From positions 9,823,101 to 9,887,100 of the forward strand of contig OX459101.1 in assembly GCA_949775045.1 (NCBI GenBank): a DNA stretch of 64,000 nucleotides, in the 5' to 3' direction. The stretch is from Metridium senile (Eukaryota; Cnidaria; Anthozoa; Actiniaria; Metridiidae). Positions 22,560 through 34,443 of the stretch are shown in pieces; within the stretch, counting starts at the first letter, position 1, and each line of letters begins with the position of its first letter. Below the pieces are notes generated by a model. The model searched no databases, was not told where the DNA came from, and was given only the letters and a program-made list of their open reading frames with translations. The position numbers and the translations under genes are program-made.

Positions 22560-23545
22560 AGAAGTGGTATGTGAATGAATCAAGAAAGAAGAATAGAAAA
22601 GGGCTAACTTTCAATAGAATGGTTATTGAAGCAGATAGATTAGTGATAGAATAAAATATTTTTTTTGCACTTTTGGTTATGATAAAGATAGGTTTTTGTG
22701 CTGTGGATCCGGAAAGCTTTTGAGAGAAGTGGTACAAGAAAGAAGAATAGAAAAAGGGCTAACTTTCAATAGAATGGTTATTGAAGCAGATAGATTAGTG
22801 ATAGAATAAAATATTTTTTTGCACTTTTGGTTAATGATTAAGATAGGTTTTTGTGCTGTGGATCCGGAAAGCTTTTGAGAGAAGTGGTACAAGAAAGAAG
22901 AATAGAAAAGGGCTAACTTTCAATAGAATGGTTATTGAAGCAGATAGATTAGTGATAGAATAAAAAATTTTTTTTGCACTTTTGGTTATGATAAAGATAG
23001 GTTTTTGTGCTGTGGATCCGGAAAGCTTTTGAGAGAAGTGGTACAAGAAAGAAGAATAGAAAAGGGCTAACTTTCAATAGAATGGTTATTGAATCAGATA
23101 GATTAGTGATAGAATAAAATATTTTTTTGCACTTTTGGTTAATGATTAAGATAGGTTTTTGTGCTGTGGATCCGGAAAGCTTTTGAGAGAAGTGGTAAAT
23201 GACAGTGGGAAAATCAAACAAGAAAGGAGAAAAGAAAAGGGCTACCTTTCAATAAATTGGTTATTGAGTCATATGATTAGTGATAGAATAAAATTACGAT
23301 TTTCTTGTATTTTTGGCTTTTGGTGAAGAAACGTTTTTGTGTTCTGGATCCGGAAAGCTTTTGAGAGAAGTGGTACCGTGTGGGTGAATCAAATTAACAA
23401 GAAAGGAGAATAGAAAGGGCTAGCTTTCTATAAATTGGTTATTGAATCAGATAGATTAGTAATAGAATAAAATTACGATTTTCTCGTATTTTTGGCTTAT
23501 GGTGAAGAAACGTTTTTGTGTTCTGGATCCGGTGAGCTGACAAAT
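22560..23545. repeat. 154/178-bp tandem array
   Basis: GGATCCGGAAAGCTTTTGAG marks copies at 22705, 22860, 23014, 23168 and 23346, with a variant at 23525. Spacings are 155, 154, 154, 178 and 179. Each unit contains GGGCTAACTTTCAATAGAAT, GGTTATTGAAGCAGATAGA and TTAGTGATAGAATAAAAT. Minus-strand frames are repeat translations. Confidence 0.92.
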
Positions 23546-23604
23546 TCAGCCGAAAAGGGAAATAATTTTGAATGGATGGTTTCTTTTCTCTTTGACGGAA
23601 AAGG

Positions 23605-23624
23605 TATTTCTGTCTGTCTGTCTT

Positions 23625-23655
<31 letters not shown>

Positions 23656-23760
23656 GTCTGTATGAAGTTAGTAATTACAAGGTACATAATCCAGTTATAA
23701 AATAGTCTAGTTATTAGTAAACATACAAAATGCATGCTATGATGGTCATTTATAAATAAA
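23605..23760 (+). mobile_element. TCTG microsatellite plus conserved tail, copy 1
   Basis: A TCTG tract leads into AAGTTAGTAATTACAAGGTA, CATAATCCAGTTATAAAATA, GTCTAGTTATTAGTAAACAT, GCATGCTATG.TGGTCATTTA and TAAATAAATA. The same tract and ~100-bp tail recur at 24160-24570. This looks like the end of a non-autonomous element carrying its own microsatellite. Confidence 0.7.
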
Positions 23761-23789
23761 TAGTTGAAAAAACCTTAATTAAGGCTGTT

Positions 23790-23935
23790 ATAAGATTTGT
23801 TTTTCGCTTTGCACGATAATTCTTTCAGGATGTTTTTGATATGCATGAACTATTTTTCACTTAATTTTATTTTTTGGGGGGTAATTGCCCAACACCAACA
23901 CATTTTCACCCCCCCCCCCCCCCCCTATCTTTCGC
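23790..23935. repeat. fragment resembling the GGGACGGACC MITE interior, plus poly-C
   Basis: Words such as CGCTTTGCACGATAATTC, TCAGGATGTTTTTG and a 17-base C run. They resemble the T-rich right half of the PIF/Harbinger-like family, but no ends are present. Confidence 0.4.
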
Positions 23936-24159
23936 CTCCCCCCACCCGTATGGGTGTAAAGTCTCTGCCTGGTATTTCCAATCGTCTGATCACTGAACGG
24001 AAGTATTTTATATAATACCTTCCTGAAAAGCTTAGCATTGATATCAAGATCTCCATATGTTACAACATCGATGTAATCACCGATCTATTAGATAAAAATC
24101 TCGCGACTCTACAACATTTTAATCGTTTATGGATAGAGGAACTGTCTCTCTCTATGTTT

Positions 24160-24422
24160 ATTTGTATGTTTTTCTGTCTGTCTGTGTTTGTATTTCTGGC
24201 TGTCTGTCCGTTTGTCTGTCTGTCCGTTTGTTTTTGTTTATCTCATTCTCTCTCTCATTGTTGGTGTATCTGTTTTTCTGTCTGTCTGTCTATTTGTGCG
24301 TTTGTCTGTCTGTTTGTCTGTCTGTCTTTCCGCTGCTGTTTGTTTATCTCTCTCTGATTGTTTGTTTTTCTGTCTGTCTGTCTGCGTGTGCCTCTCGGTC
24401 TGTCTGTCTGTCTGTCTGTTTT

Positions 24423-24469
<47 letters not shown>

Positions 24470-24570
24470 GAAGTTAGTAATTACAAGGTACATAATCCAG
24501 TTATAAAATAGTCTAGTTACTAGTAAACATACAAAATGCATGCTATGTTTGTCATTTATAAATAAATAAT
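24160..24570 (+). mobile_element. TCTG microsatellite plus conserved tail, copy 2
   Basis: About 300 bases of degenerate TCTG/TTTG with a clean run near 24420-24470, followed by the same tail as copy 1 (AAGTTAGTAATTACAAGGTA to TAAATAAATAATG). The cysteine- and serine-rich frames across it are artefacts. Confidence 0.7.
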
Positions 24571-24769
24571 GACTATAATCTGCACTTTGGATTAATGACC
24601 CGTGAAAACCCGTACGCTAATCTTAACTACAATATAGGCACATTCACATAAATGATTGATTTAAAGGCTAAGACAAACGCTTTTAATCCTCCATTATCCT
24701 TAAGATATTGGTAGCACTCATAAAATTCTCGGCAAACAACAACCACATTTTTGCTCAAGCTCCAGTTCC

Positions 24770-24985
24770 ACGTTTTCTAGCACCGCTATACTATCTGACA
24801 AAAGACGCATTTTCATAGAGAAAGCCTCGATTTGATGTAGAGATATTCAAAAATTCTAAGAAACGCACGAAAAAAAGTTAGCGCTTTTAAAATAATACAT
24901 GATAAATTTGAATTTACTCTGAATTTAGGCTTTTTCTGTGCAAATGGACCTAGTATAGCGGTGCTAGATAATCAGAAAATGAAGT
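24770..24985. mobile_element. inverted-repeat element, TACTATTTGACAAA family, copy 2
   Basis: The left arm TTTCTAGCACCGCTATACTA, TCTGACAAAAGACGCATTTT and AAAGCCTCGATTTG is mirrored by GAATTTAGGCTTTTTCTG, GCAAATGGACCTAGTATAGC and GGTGCTAGATAA. Confidence 0.75.
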
Positions 24986-25069
24986 TTTTTCGCAATAAGA
25001 TTCGCTATAGAAGTATAAAAATATCTTACTGTTTGTAATTCTACATTATACAAAGTGCAAATAAACTTA

Positions 25070-25284
25070 CAGTGCGAATCAAAAAACCGTGGGCACCCAG
25101 AAATATTTTAGAAATCGTTTATTGTTCGTTGAACAACTCACAAACAACTGTAACTACAAAAGATTTATCATACTACACATCAGTCGAACTTCTTGCGGTG
25201 ATATAGGTGTTTCTGAGTTATTCAACGAATAATAAACGATTTCTAAAATATTTCTAGGTGCCCGCTGTTTTTCGATTCGCATTG
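25070..25284. mobile_element. mariner-like MITE, TA duplication
   Basis: A 215-bp element starting CAGTGCGAATCAAAAAACCG, GGGCACC, GAAATATTTTAGAAATCGTT and mirrored by AACGATTTCTAAAATATTTC, GGTGCCCGCTGTTTTTCGAT, TCGCATTG. It is flanked by TA at 25068-25069 and 25285-25286. Arms are about 75 bp. CAGTG ends and TA targets fit the Tc1/mariner superfamily. Confidence 0.85.
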
Positions 25285-25286
25285 TA

Positions 25287-26841
25287 AATTCATAAATAAT
25301 TGATTGCAATTACAATTTGTCTCAGACAAATGCTCTTTTTTAATCCTATTTTTGTGGACTTAGATAGTGTCTGCATGTAGTTCATTAAAACTAGTCATGA
25401 AAAATAAATGAAGGTCTTGTCATCGGAAAAAAAAAACACCAGAACGATGGTCTAAAGTCCTGAAAATCATATTTAGCTTTGAAATTTCACACTTGTAATA
25501 AAAAGTATTTCTTATATATAGAATAGAAATGATTTGTTTCTTTAAAATTTCTACATGAATATATTAAAGTTTTGTGGGTGTTAAATTAAAAAAAAAATAC
25601 AAAAAAAAGTACAAATTTTTGTTGGGAAAATTGGAAAATCTTTAAACAATTTGAGTCACATTGTTATGGGTAAAAATGAGTAAAATAGAAACTTATAATA
25701 TATACTGAACACCGAAACAAAAGGAATGTGTTACTTACTGGTGTTTCGGGTGAATACCTGGCATTTATCGTACATTACCTCTAATGAGGATTTCAAATTA
25801 TTTGAAATGATACTGAGAAACACTCTGATGGCCATTAAAGTTGCCTTTAATATACCTTTTTTAAATCACTTTCAGTATTCCTCAAATTCTTCCTTGATTT
25901 GAATAATAAAGCTTGCTTCGACAAAAGTAATTACAACGACATTAACAAAACATCGAAAATTGCCGCTTGAAAAACTATAAATTATAAGGTTTTATTGTTT
26001 GGCTGCAAATATTTTACACAAAACATCGAAAATTGTGTTGAAAAACTCTAAATTATATAAAGATTCAATTGTTTGGCTGCAAATATTTTACACCAAATTA
26101 AAAGTAAAGACATTTTAAACGTGTTTCATTAGCCCTTTATAATCCGTCTGGATTTGGTTTTATTCAAAGATAAAACTTTAGCACACAAAAAATATTGACA
26201 TTTTGTTTTCTGTTTCGAAGTTTGGTTCCAAAATAAGCAAAATAATATTTCAGATAAACATATTAAGAATAGGAATATATACTAAGGTCGAACTAAATGT
26301 GCACAAATTGATTAGAAACAATGATATGTGCTTAAATATTTAAACGTAGATATGTTGACATATCATCAAAGACTCCTTGGAATTGACCATGAATATCGAC
26401 AAAGTAGCTCCAAGTTCACAATATATATCGTATTTGAATAAATTGCATTTCTTTATTACTATAGCTAGTTGTATGTCCCAGTAATGAATATTTTTTGTTT
26501 TTTGAATGAATCAATACCATCCCAAACATATAAAAAAATATATATCGAAGAGTAAATTAAATAAGAAAATCTATTTCAAGGTATATTTGTGACAAAAAGA
26601 GCATCACAATTCCCCAAAAATTATTAGTATAGAATTACTTAAATAGATTTAAAAGGTGATTGTTTACATTTGAGTTTGACTAACCTTCACAAGATCGGCA
26701 GAGATACTCGAATATATGTACTTACATTGATCGACTGTATCACTCTGAACACAGATAGCTTATCGAAGGCTACAATCGGATCAATTATTTAAATAGCTTG
26801 GTATAAACCAATCATATTTCAGCTTCCGTGGTTGCTCAAAA
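25287..26841. other. mostly unique AT-rich DNA
   Basis: No exon seen. One two-copy tandem duplication lies at 25948-26100 (AAAACATCGAAAATTG, TTGTTTGGCTGCAAATATTT, TACAC). Confidence 0.5.
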
Positions 26842-26843
26842 TA

Positions 26844-27386
26844 CACCTATTTCTAACATCGTTGTCGCATCCGAAACTGCAGTCCACCCGCAAAGGATGT
26901 CGGTAATATGAAAATGATTTGTGGTTTATTGTAAAACTTCTCCATCTGTTGACAGTTTTAAATCTAGCCTGAAGACATTTTTATTTCGCCGTCATTACTA
27001 TAACGATTAATATTTATTTAAGACTTTGACTTTTTTACTATGTATATTTAATTTAGTTTTTTCTATATCTATATTTTTATTGTGAACGCAATGAGATTTT
27101 ATAATTGCGTTCTAAAAACTTTTCTTATTATTATTATTATTATTATTGTTGTGCGTTTTTAAAGAATTATCTGCCTCATAATCTATCACAGCAACAACGT
27201 GTTATAACACAAACAAGTACCACCAAAATAAACCACTGCAACAACTTGTTATAGTCATATAACACAAAATATACAAATATAACACCAAAATATGTTATGA
27301 ATAAATCGATAACAAGAGAAGAAATACCGACATCCTTTGCAGGCTTCAGAGTGTGGACTGAAGCTTTGATTTGATCGAAAAAGGTG
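26844..27386. mobile_element. MITE with CACCT..CGTTGTC ends, copy 2, interrupted
   Basis: The left end CACCTATTTCTAACATCGTT, GTCGCATCCGAAACTGCAGT and GCAAAGGATGTCGGTA is answered by TACCGACATCCTTTGCAGGC, GAGTGTGGACTGAAGC and AAAAAGGTG. It is split by a LINE 3' fragment at 26931-27141, which accounts for its extra length relative to copy 1. Confidence 0.75.
26931..27146 (+). pseudogene. LINE 3' end: C-terminal coding relic, 3' UTR and (TTA)n tail
   Basis: The start encodes KTSPSVDSFKSSLKTFLF followed by a few residues and TAA at 27008-27010. That serine/phenylalanine/lysine pattern is a familiar C-terminus of CR1/L2-type non-LTR reverse transcriptases. About 110 bases of 3' UTR follow, with an ATAATTGCGTTCT/GAACGCAATGAG hairpin, then TTA repeats. 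It is strongly 5'-truncated and inserted in the MITE at 26844-27386. Confidence 0.7.
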
Positions 27387-27389
27387 TGT

Positions 27390-28544
27390 ATTCAGAATGA
27401 ATCTCTCATAATAGTTGTATGTGTGTTAGCTACCCACAGTCCCTTGCAGTCGTGCAATCGCCGTTCATTCTGTCAACCCTTTTGCCATATGTGTGTTAGC
27501 TGCACATGTCTTTGCCAAGCGGATACGCATGTATACGTATTTGGCACCATCTCATGGGAAATTAAACATGTTTGATTGTACGTGGGGATAAAACGGTGCA
27601 AGTTATAGTTATACTTATGAAGTGTAAATTAAAAAGAACATTGATTAGTTATATATAATAAGACGGGAAAACTAAATTAAAAATATATATATTAATGTAT
27701 TGAATAGAATAGTGAAGTTGATAGGGATGCCAAATGCCATTTGGGAATGAAACAAAGCTGGAAAATGACATATAACAAAATGAATTAACACATAAAATAT
27801 ATTGTATTCAAAGAAAAATGAAATATATGAGAAGATGAAATTGGATAAAATGAAATGGAGTAAACTAAAATAAGATGAAATTGATATAGAATGAACTTGG
27901 ATAGTTAAATTTATTTCAACGATCATGCAAAAAAACAACACGGAAAACTCTAATCCCCCTTAATTGGTATATGAATCTCGATATTAACAAGATTTAAAAC
28001 ATATTTTTTTTCTTTTGGGCAATTTTCAAATAAGTAGCATTTGAGTTTGTTTAAGCAGTTAAATCCAGTAACAAATATACTTGAGATCGATTTGACCCGC
28101 CCACTTACCGTGTTAATAGCTTTTCAATTAGCATCGAATATACTTTTTTTTTGTTCAATATTATTTCGAAGGAATGGGATTTTTTTTTCATCAAGAGCAA
28201 GCTACCAAGAAACGCAAGAAATATTATAATTATCATGTTTTGAATTTAGTATCATACTTCTGATATCGCGAAATCTGCTATCGGAGATACTTGGCGATGT
28301 TTTATCGAATTTGACAAACATTTAAGTGAATAAACATATTATTGAGTTGGATCTTTTGATTTTAAACGTCAATAACAGGTGCTAGGTTCGTATTCGTGAT
28401 ACCTTAGCTCAAGATTGTATGTGTATTGACGTACTTTTAAGTACTATTGAAAGAAATAGAATTTGTTGTATTATTACTAGCATTCAAAATGTATATTGAT
28501 CATTTTCATATTATTGCAAATTTCATTATATATGCATCAATCTG
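27390..28544. other. no recognisable feature
   Basis: The phrase GTCGTGCAATCGCCGTTC at 27449-27466 recurs at 38564, pointing to a decayed dispersed repeat. Otherwise AT-rich without exon signal. Confidence 0.45.
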
Positions 28545-29005
28545 TACTGTCATTCATTCATCCATTCATTTATCTATTAATCCGTGATCTGTTCATTTAC
28601 TCATTCCGCTAGTCATTCATTCATTCATTTGTTTATTCATCCATCCATTCTGCCACTCATTCATTCATTCATTCATCCATATTCATTCATTTATTCATTC
28701 ATTTATTCATTCATTCAATTATGCATGCACCAATTCCACCATTCATTCATTTATCCATTCATTTGTTTATTCGTCCATCCATCCATTCTGCCACTCATTC
28801 ATTCATTCATTCATTCATTCATTCATTCATATTCATGAATTCATCTATTCATTCATTCAATTATGCATGCACCTATTCCGCCATTCATTCATTTATTCAT
28901 TTGCGGTTTATTTATACATTCATACATACATCATTTCATTCCGCTACTCATTCAAACATACATACATCCATTCGCGCGCTCATTTCAACTTTCACTCATT
29001 CATTT
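28545..29005. repeat. (ATTC)n microsatellite
   Basis: Runs of CATT/CATC with two longer repeated segments (ATTATGCATGCACC.ATTCC at 28717 and 28859). Confidence 0.93.
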
Positions 29006-29665
29006 ATAATTATAAATATGTAACAATGCGCTATATATTCTCAGTTTTCCTCTATTTTGTTTTGCTTAAGACTAGTGGTTGATCTTTCAATTCGACCTAC
29101 ATTCGAAAAGGAGAAAAAAAACACATATGATCATAGACCAAAATGGCTAGCACGTTTCAATCCAATTCAAAACCTCTGGGAATAAAAGCTTTTGTTCCAA
29201 ATATTTTCCACGTGATATCGAAATACATAAGACAAAGAATCTTATTCCAAATAGATTTAAATGTGGAAAAATGCAGAGCAACACGTTAGCCGATTTACTC
29301 TATCGCCTAAATAATTCAGAGCATAGTCTTAGTTAGTTTATTGGTGTGTGTTATATAAACATATTAGGCAAATACGGTCATGCACTAAATGACTTATGTT
29401 TACATTTGAATTAAATAAATCTAATGACATGCATACAGAATTTTGCACCCACTTGAAGACTACGTACATTACACTTGAGAGTACGAACTCTAGTTCATCC
29501 AAAAATGGCCTTATGCGTCCCTAAAAACTATAATTCACATAAAGAGGTAAAAACAGCAATTTTTTTTTAGCCGGTACTTAAAAGCCACTTCAGCAGATAG
29601 CTTAATTTTGGGCGTATGCTATTATAGTTCTATAGCTCTAGCAGGTAGAAATGAAAATACAAGTA
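29006..29665. other. no recognisable feature
   Basis: AT-rich sequence without repeat or coding signal. Confidence 0.45.
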
Positions 29666-29679
29666 GCAACAATGGAACG

Positions 29680-29827
29680 GTCGAAAGAATGAATGGATGA
29701 ATGGAACAAATAAATGAATGAGAGAATGAATGGATGGATGAATGAGTGAACAAGGGATGGAACGAATGAATGGATGGATGGATGGATGGATGGATGGATG
29801 GATGGATGGATGGATGGATGGATGGAT
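29680..29827. repeat. (GAAT)n/(GGAT)n microsatellite
   Basis: Degenerate GAATGGATG, then about 15 perfect copies of GGAT at 29768-29827. Confidence 0.95.
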
Positions 29828-30364
29828 TCTAAAGAAAAACAACCAAACAAAATGTGTAAGAGTAAGGGGAAAACATGGAAGAAACAAAACGAAAGAATAA
29901 AACTAAAAGTGTAAATAAATAGTATTTTTAAAGTAATAAACAAGAAGCTTGGGGCATTTCAAAACAACTTGATGCAATTTTAACAATATTATCAACAAAA
30001 AAAAAACTAATTGATGAAAACGCATTGAGCAAAACGTATTTTATTTAACATTAACTAATAAAATGAAAATCTAAAAACTGTAAGAAAATATATTGTCTTA
30101 GTAAAATGCAAAATGCATATTTATGCCTTGGATATTCGTTATGCAGCCATCATTTGATACGTGATACACGAACAATTGTTGTGCTATATCTTTGACCATC
30201 TTGTGTTTCTCACACGCCCTAGAGGGCCTATTACACACGCCTTCTTGCAACAGGATATGATGACATTTTAACATATGGGTATTTTTGGAAATCTGTAACT
30301 TTTTTGTTATCGATAATTAAGGAATGGCTTCTCGATCATGCCTTGATTGCTTCTCCTATTAACG
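29828..30364. other. no recognisable feature
   Basis: AT-rich sequence; nothing supported. Confidence 0.45.
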
Positions 30365-30366
30365 TA

Positions 30367-30615
30367 CTGTATTTACTCGAATAAGCGCCGCGGCGCTAAT
30401 TAAAATTTTCTCGATTTCACTGTCCCCTTCTTGATCAGATCTACCAATATTGGGGAGATAACTTAATGGGCGAACGGTGAAATATTATTTCTTTGAACTG
30501 AAGAATATAGCTTTTAAAATATATTTCCAATGCTGTTCTAGAGTAACATTATCATAACGCTGAGCGTTAAAATGCGGCGCTTATTCGGGAGCGGCGGTTA
30601 TTCGAGTACATACAG
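30367..30615. mobile_element. TA-type MITE with CTGTATTTACTCG ends
   Basis: A 249-bp element. The left end CTGTATTTACTCGAATAAGC, GCCGC is mirrored by GCGGCGGTTATTCGAGTACA, TACAG, flanked by TA at 30365-30366 and 30616-30617. GCGGCGCTTATTCGGG is an extra inner copy of the end. Probably a Tc1/mariner derivative. Confidence 0.82.
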
Positions 30616-30791
30616 TATATGACCTGTGACTTCCAATTTATGAAAGCCGTTTTATGGTTTGTTCGATATATAAATTATAAACCAGTTCTAGCTGAAAGAG
30701 GGCTTTGAAAATGAACTAATGGTCATGCCTTTGTTAAAAAACAGTTTTCGTGTTTTGTTGATTTTTAGTTCATGGATCTAGATTTGAAATA

Positions 30792-30968
30792 CAGTGGTAC
30801 CTCTATTAAGCGGTCACCCATTAAGCGGTCACCCTCTATTAGGCGGCCAAAATAAAAAGTCCCAAATCTATTCCTACACTTATTGTATACCTCTATTGAG
30901 CGGCCAACCTCTATTAAGCGGCCACTTTGGAAAGTCCCGAGGGTGACCGCTTAATAGAGGTACCACTG
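30792..30968. mobile_element. pogo/mariner-like MITE, perfect 28-bp TIRs
   Basis: A 177-bp element with terminal repeats CAGTGGTACCTCTATTAAGC and GCTTAATAGAGGTACCACTG, perfect for 28 bases, flanked by TA at 30790-30791 and 30969-30970. Inside are four more copies of the CCTCTATTAAGCGG word. The perfect ends suggest a young insertion. Confidence 0.92.
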
Positions 30969-30970
30969 TA

Positions 30971-31348
30971 GTTTTAAATTTGCTTAAAGGTCACTTTGGA
31001 CTTTGAACTCAAAATACGTATTGCGTGGTTAATCAATCCACAACGTTTTAAATGGAAACTAAAAAAAAAACTAAAAGGAAATTAAAAAGGAAAACAAAGC
31101 ATAATAAAAGAAAACGGGATTAAGAAAACACTGTTTTCTGTCCTGGCAGGACAAAAGATTCAAGGAAGAAAGGAGTTTGATCCAAGGAAGGAAGCATAAG
31201 AAAGGTTAAATGGACAAAACATATAAAACAAAAAGAATAGCTAAATTTAAAAAGATATCCATCTGCACTCAAGCTAGAGCTAAATACATCGACCATGATT
31301 TCATAAATAGATCACTTTTTTAGTACCTCAAACTATTTAGCCATACAC
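30971..31348. other. no recognisable feature
   Basis: A-rich sequence upstream of the LINE insertion; no promoter or exon identified. Confidence 0.45.
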
Positions 31349-31358
31349 AAGTGTCCTA

Positions 31359-34300
31359 TTATATAAAGCTGGTGAATGACTTGATAGATAGCTCGGTAAA
31401 AGAAAATTGTGCAGGGAATATAGCAAATCCGAATACATTATGGGAAATTATTAAATATAGAATACGAAAAGTAACAATTAGTTTTTCAAAAGGAAAAGCG
31501 AAAAGAAAGCGATCGAAATACGCAGAAATAGAGCAAAAGATTAAGGAGATAGAGGGGAAAAATAATTGGGAGAATGATGGAGAGGCTCTTGCCAAGCATG
31601 ATGAGTTAAAAAGTGAATTGAACGAATACAGCAAGAATGTAATGGAAGGTATTATGCTTAGATCGAGATGTAGATGGTATGAAGAAGGTGAAAAGTGCAC
31701 CAAATATTTTTTGAACTTAGAAAAACGGAATAAAGAAAAAACACATGTTCGTAAAATAATAGAAGATGGTAAAAGTATAACGAATCCCCAAAAAATTTTG
31801 GAATCTCTCAATTTTTTCTATCGCAATTTGTACTCCTCAAAAAATGAAAAATCGGAAATAGAATGCACGGATTTTCTCACAAAAGTAAATGTTCCAAAAA
31901 TATCACCAGAAGAATCGCAAATGTGTGATAAGGCACTAACATTACAAGAATGTTTCGAGGCACTTCAAAAATTAGGCAATTCAAAAAGTCCAGGTAATGA
32001 TGGATTGACTAAGGAGTTTTATACTTCATTTGGGGGGAAATTAGGACCATTGTTGGTAAGATCTTTAAATTATAGTCTAGAAAAAGGTCATTTCACTGTC
32101 ACTCAACGTCAAGTAGTTATAACAGTTATCGAAAAACAGGGAAAAGATGTTAGGTTTTTAAAAAATTGGCGACCAATTAGCTTAATTAATGTTGATGCAA
32201 AAATTTGTAGCAAATCTTTGGCTATGAGACTAGTTAAAGTTCTTCCAAAGATAATAAATCCAAATCAGGCTGCTTATGTTAAAGATAGGTATATCGATGA
32301 ACCTTTAAGGTTTATTGATGACCTGATGAAGTTTTCTATGTCAGAGGAAAGAACATCACTCTTGTTTGCAGCTGATTTTGAAAAAGCTTTCGACAGTATT
32401 GAGCATAATTTTATATGGGCAACTTTAAGTCGGTTTGGTTTCGGTAATCAATTTATAAAATGGATGCGTCTTCTTTTGGAAAATACTCAAAGTTGCGTAA
32501 TAAATAACGGATTTGTAACGGATTTTTTTAGTATAAAAAGAGGTACTACTACTACACTACGAAACAAGGGGACCCCATCTCCCCATATATTTTCATACTT
32601 ATAATAGAGATTATGGCTGAAATGATTAGAAGTAATACTAATATCAACGGTATAAATTTAGATGGAAAAGATGAGAAGGTTAAACTTTTGCTCTTTGCTG
32701 ACGACACAACCTTTTTTCTCAAAGATATTGAAAGTCTTTCGCACATTTTGGAAACCTTAAACACATTTCGCCTCTTTACATCGCTCAATATTAATCTTGA
32801 AAAATCAGAAATAGGTTGGTTAGGTCCAAAAGGAAAAATTAATCATAGTGACACACAAAGCAATACAAAATTAAAATGGATTGACTTTCATGAAACAGGA
32901 ATTAAAATTCTAGGTATCCACTTCTCGCATAATGCGGAATATAGTAATAAAAATAATTATGAACGAATTTTACAAAACCTTAAAACAACACTTGCTATCT
33001 GGAAAGCTCGCCCTCTAACACCAATAGGAAGAATTCAAATAGTTAAATCGTTAGGTCTATCAAAAATTAAATATGTATGCTCATGCTTGGGAGCCAGTGA
33101 AGCCTTTATAAAAATTGTGAAATCCGAGATTGTTATTTTTGTCTGGAATGGAAAGAAGCCAAAAATTAAGTATAAAACTCTGATTGGAAACTATGAAGAC
33201 GGAGGGTTAAAATTCCCAGACTTTGATTGTATAGTAAAAGCTAATCTCTTTAAATGGGCAATTAGGTTAATGGATGATAAATATATGTATTGGAAAGCCT
33301 TGCCTTGGTCTAAATTACAATCTTTAGGTGGAATCGCTTGTATCAGAGAAAATTTCAAATTCTTAAAACTACCCAAAAGCATGCCAAGTTTTTATTATAA
33401 TGCGTTAAAGGTCTGGTCGGAGTTAAGTCTCACAAAAGAAATAAATGAACCTTGTCAAATCTTAAGACAATCTTTGTGGAATAATATTCATATTGAGTTT
33501 GTAGCAGATAGATTTCATTTAGAACGTTTTATTTCAAAGAATATTTTTCAGATTTGGGACCTATGGGACCCTAAAAATGGATTCAGTTGGGAGTATGCAA
33601 TAAAAAAAGGATTAAGCAATGTGGATTGGTTAACTTGGATGGGCTTGATAAAATCTATCCCAGCAAATTGGAAGAGTATACTGACAGTAAATAGGGAGAA
33701 CAATTATAAGGAATCTATCCTGAAAAGGCAAATAGAGATATCTAATAGATCTCTCTCTATAGATAAAATTAGCACGAAACATATATATAGCAAATTAATA
33801 GAAAAGAGCACCTCTCCTCCTACATCGGTAAAACGGTGGGAAAAGGTTCTACAAATTAGTATTAATTGGAATGAAATATTCACTCGCATTCACAGGATAA
33901 CAATTGATGTTAAATTAAGGTGGTTTCACTACCGATTCTTAATGAACATTTTGTATGTAAATAAGCATCTGTTTAAATTTAAAATTATAGACTCTCCACT
34001 ATGTTCATATTGTAACATAGAAATAGAAACGATAGAACATTTATTTGTATATTGTAATATCTCCTCTAGATTGTATGAGGATATAACTATCTGGATAAAA
34101 GAATATGGGATTGATTTCCCAAAATTAGAACTTCCATTACTATTATTAGGCTCAAATCAGAACGAAAATGAAATATTGGTTGACTTCCTCCTTTTGTTGT
34201 ATAAAGTATATGTATACAATAACAGGGGTAAACTTAATAATTTAACAATTCACGGCTTCAAAGCTTATGTCAAGCTAAATGAACGTATAGAATACGAAAT

Positions 34301-34364
34301 AGCAAAGAAATGTAATCGCCTTCCTACACATTTTGATAAATTTAAAGTCTTTGTAAACAGTTGA
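31359..34364 (+). pseudogene. LINE ORF2 remnant: reverse transcriptase and zf-RVT domain, frameshifted
   Basis: The first frame (to 32544) encodes a basic N-terminal stretch with RSRCRWYEEGEKCTKYFLNL, then reverse-transcriptase blocks SPGNDGLTKEFY, WRPISLINVDAKICSKSLAM, QAAYVKDRYI and FAADFEKAFDS (catalytic aspartates of motif A). The second frame (from 32559) resumes at KQGDPISPYIF, followed by LLFADDTTFFL (the catalytic Asp pair). Near the end it has a zinc-binding motif CSYCNIEIETIEHLFVYC of the zf-RVT type. The break is 14 extra bases of ACT repeat at 32545-32558, inside motif B. Removing them restores the usual R-G-x-K-Q-G-D-P spacing. The apparent GTG/Met start at 31351 lies in the target duplication and is not a real start. 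The combination of motifs fits the L1/Tx1 group. Confidence 0.9.
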
Positions 34365-34433
34365 AATAGTTTATATTAGTTATTAGTTTATATTTATTCT
34401 GTAATTTTAAGGAACGTTTATTACCAAATAAAA
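31359..34433 (+). mobile_element. 5'-truncated L1/Tx1-like LINE with 10-bp target duplications
   Basis: The element is bracketed by AAGTGTCCTA at 31349-31358 and again at 34434-34443, which fixes both ends. It starts inside the coding region, between the expected endonuclease and the reverse transcriptase, so the endonuclease is missing. After the stop at 34362-34364 there are about 70 bases of 3' UTR ending in ACCAAATAAAAA. Target duplication, 5' truncation and A-rich tail are the signature of target-primed reverse transcription. Confidence 0.93.
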
Positions 34434-34443
34434 AAGTGTCCTA

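Noticed and set aside
24129..24511. Cysteine- and serine-rich frames suggesting a secreted peptide
   Set aside because: Translation of a TCTG microsatellite in all three frames.
31351..31358. Start codon for the LINE reading frame
   Set aside because: The GTG lies in the target-site duplication; the element is 5'-truncated, so no native start exists here.
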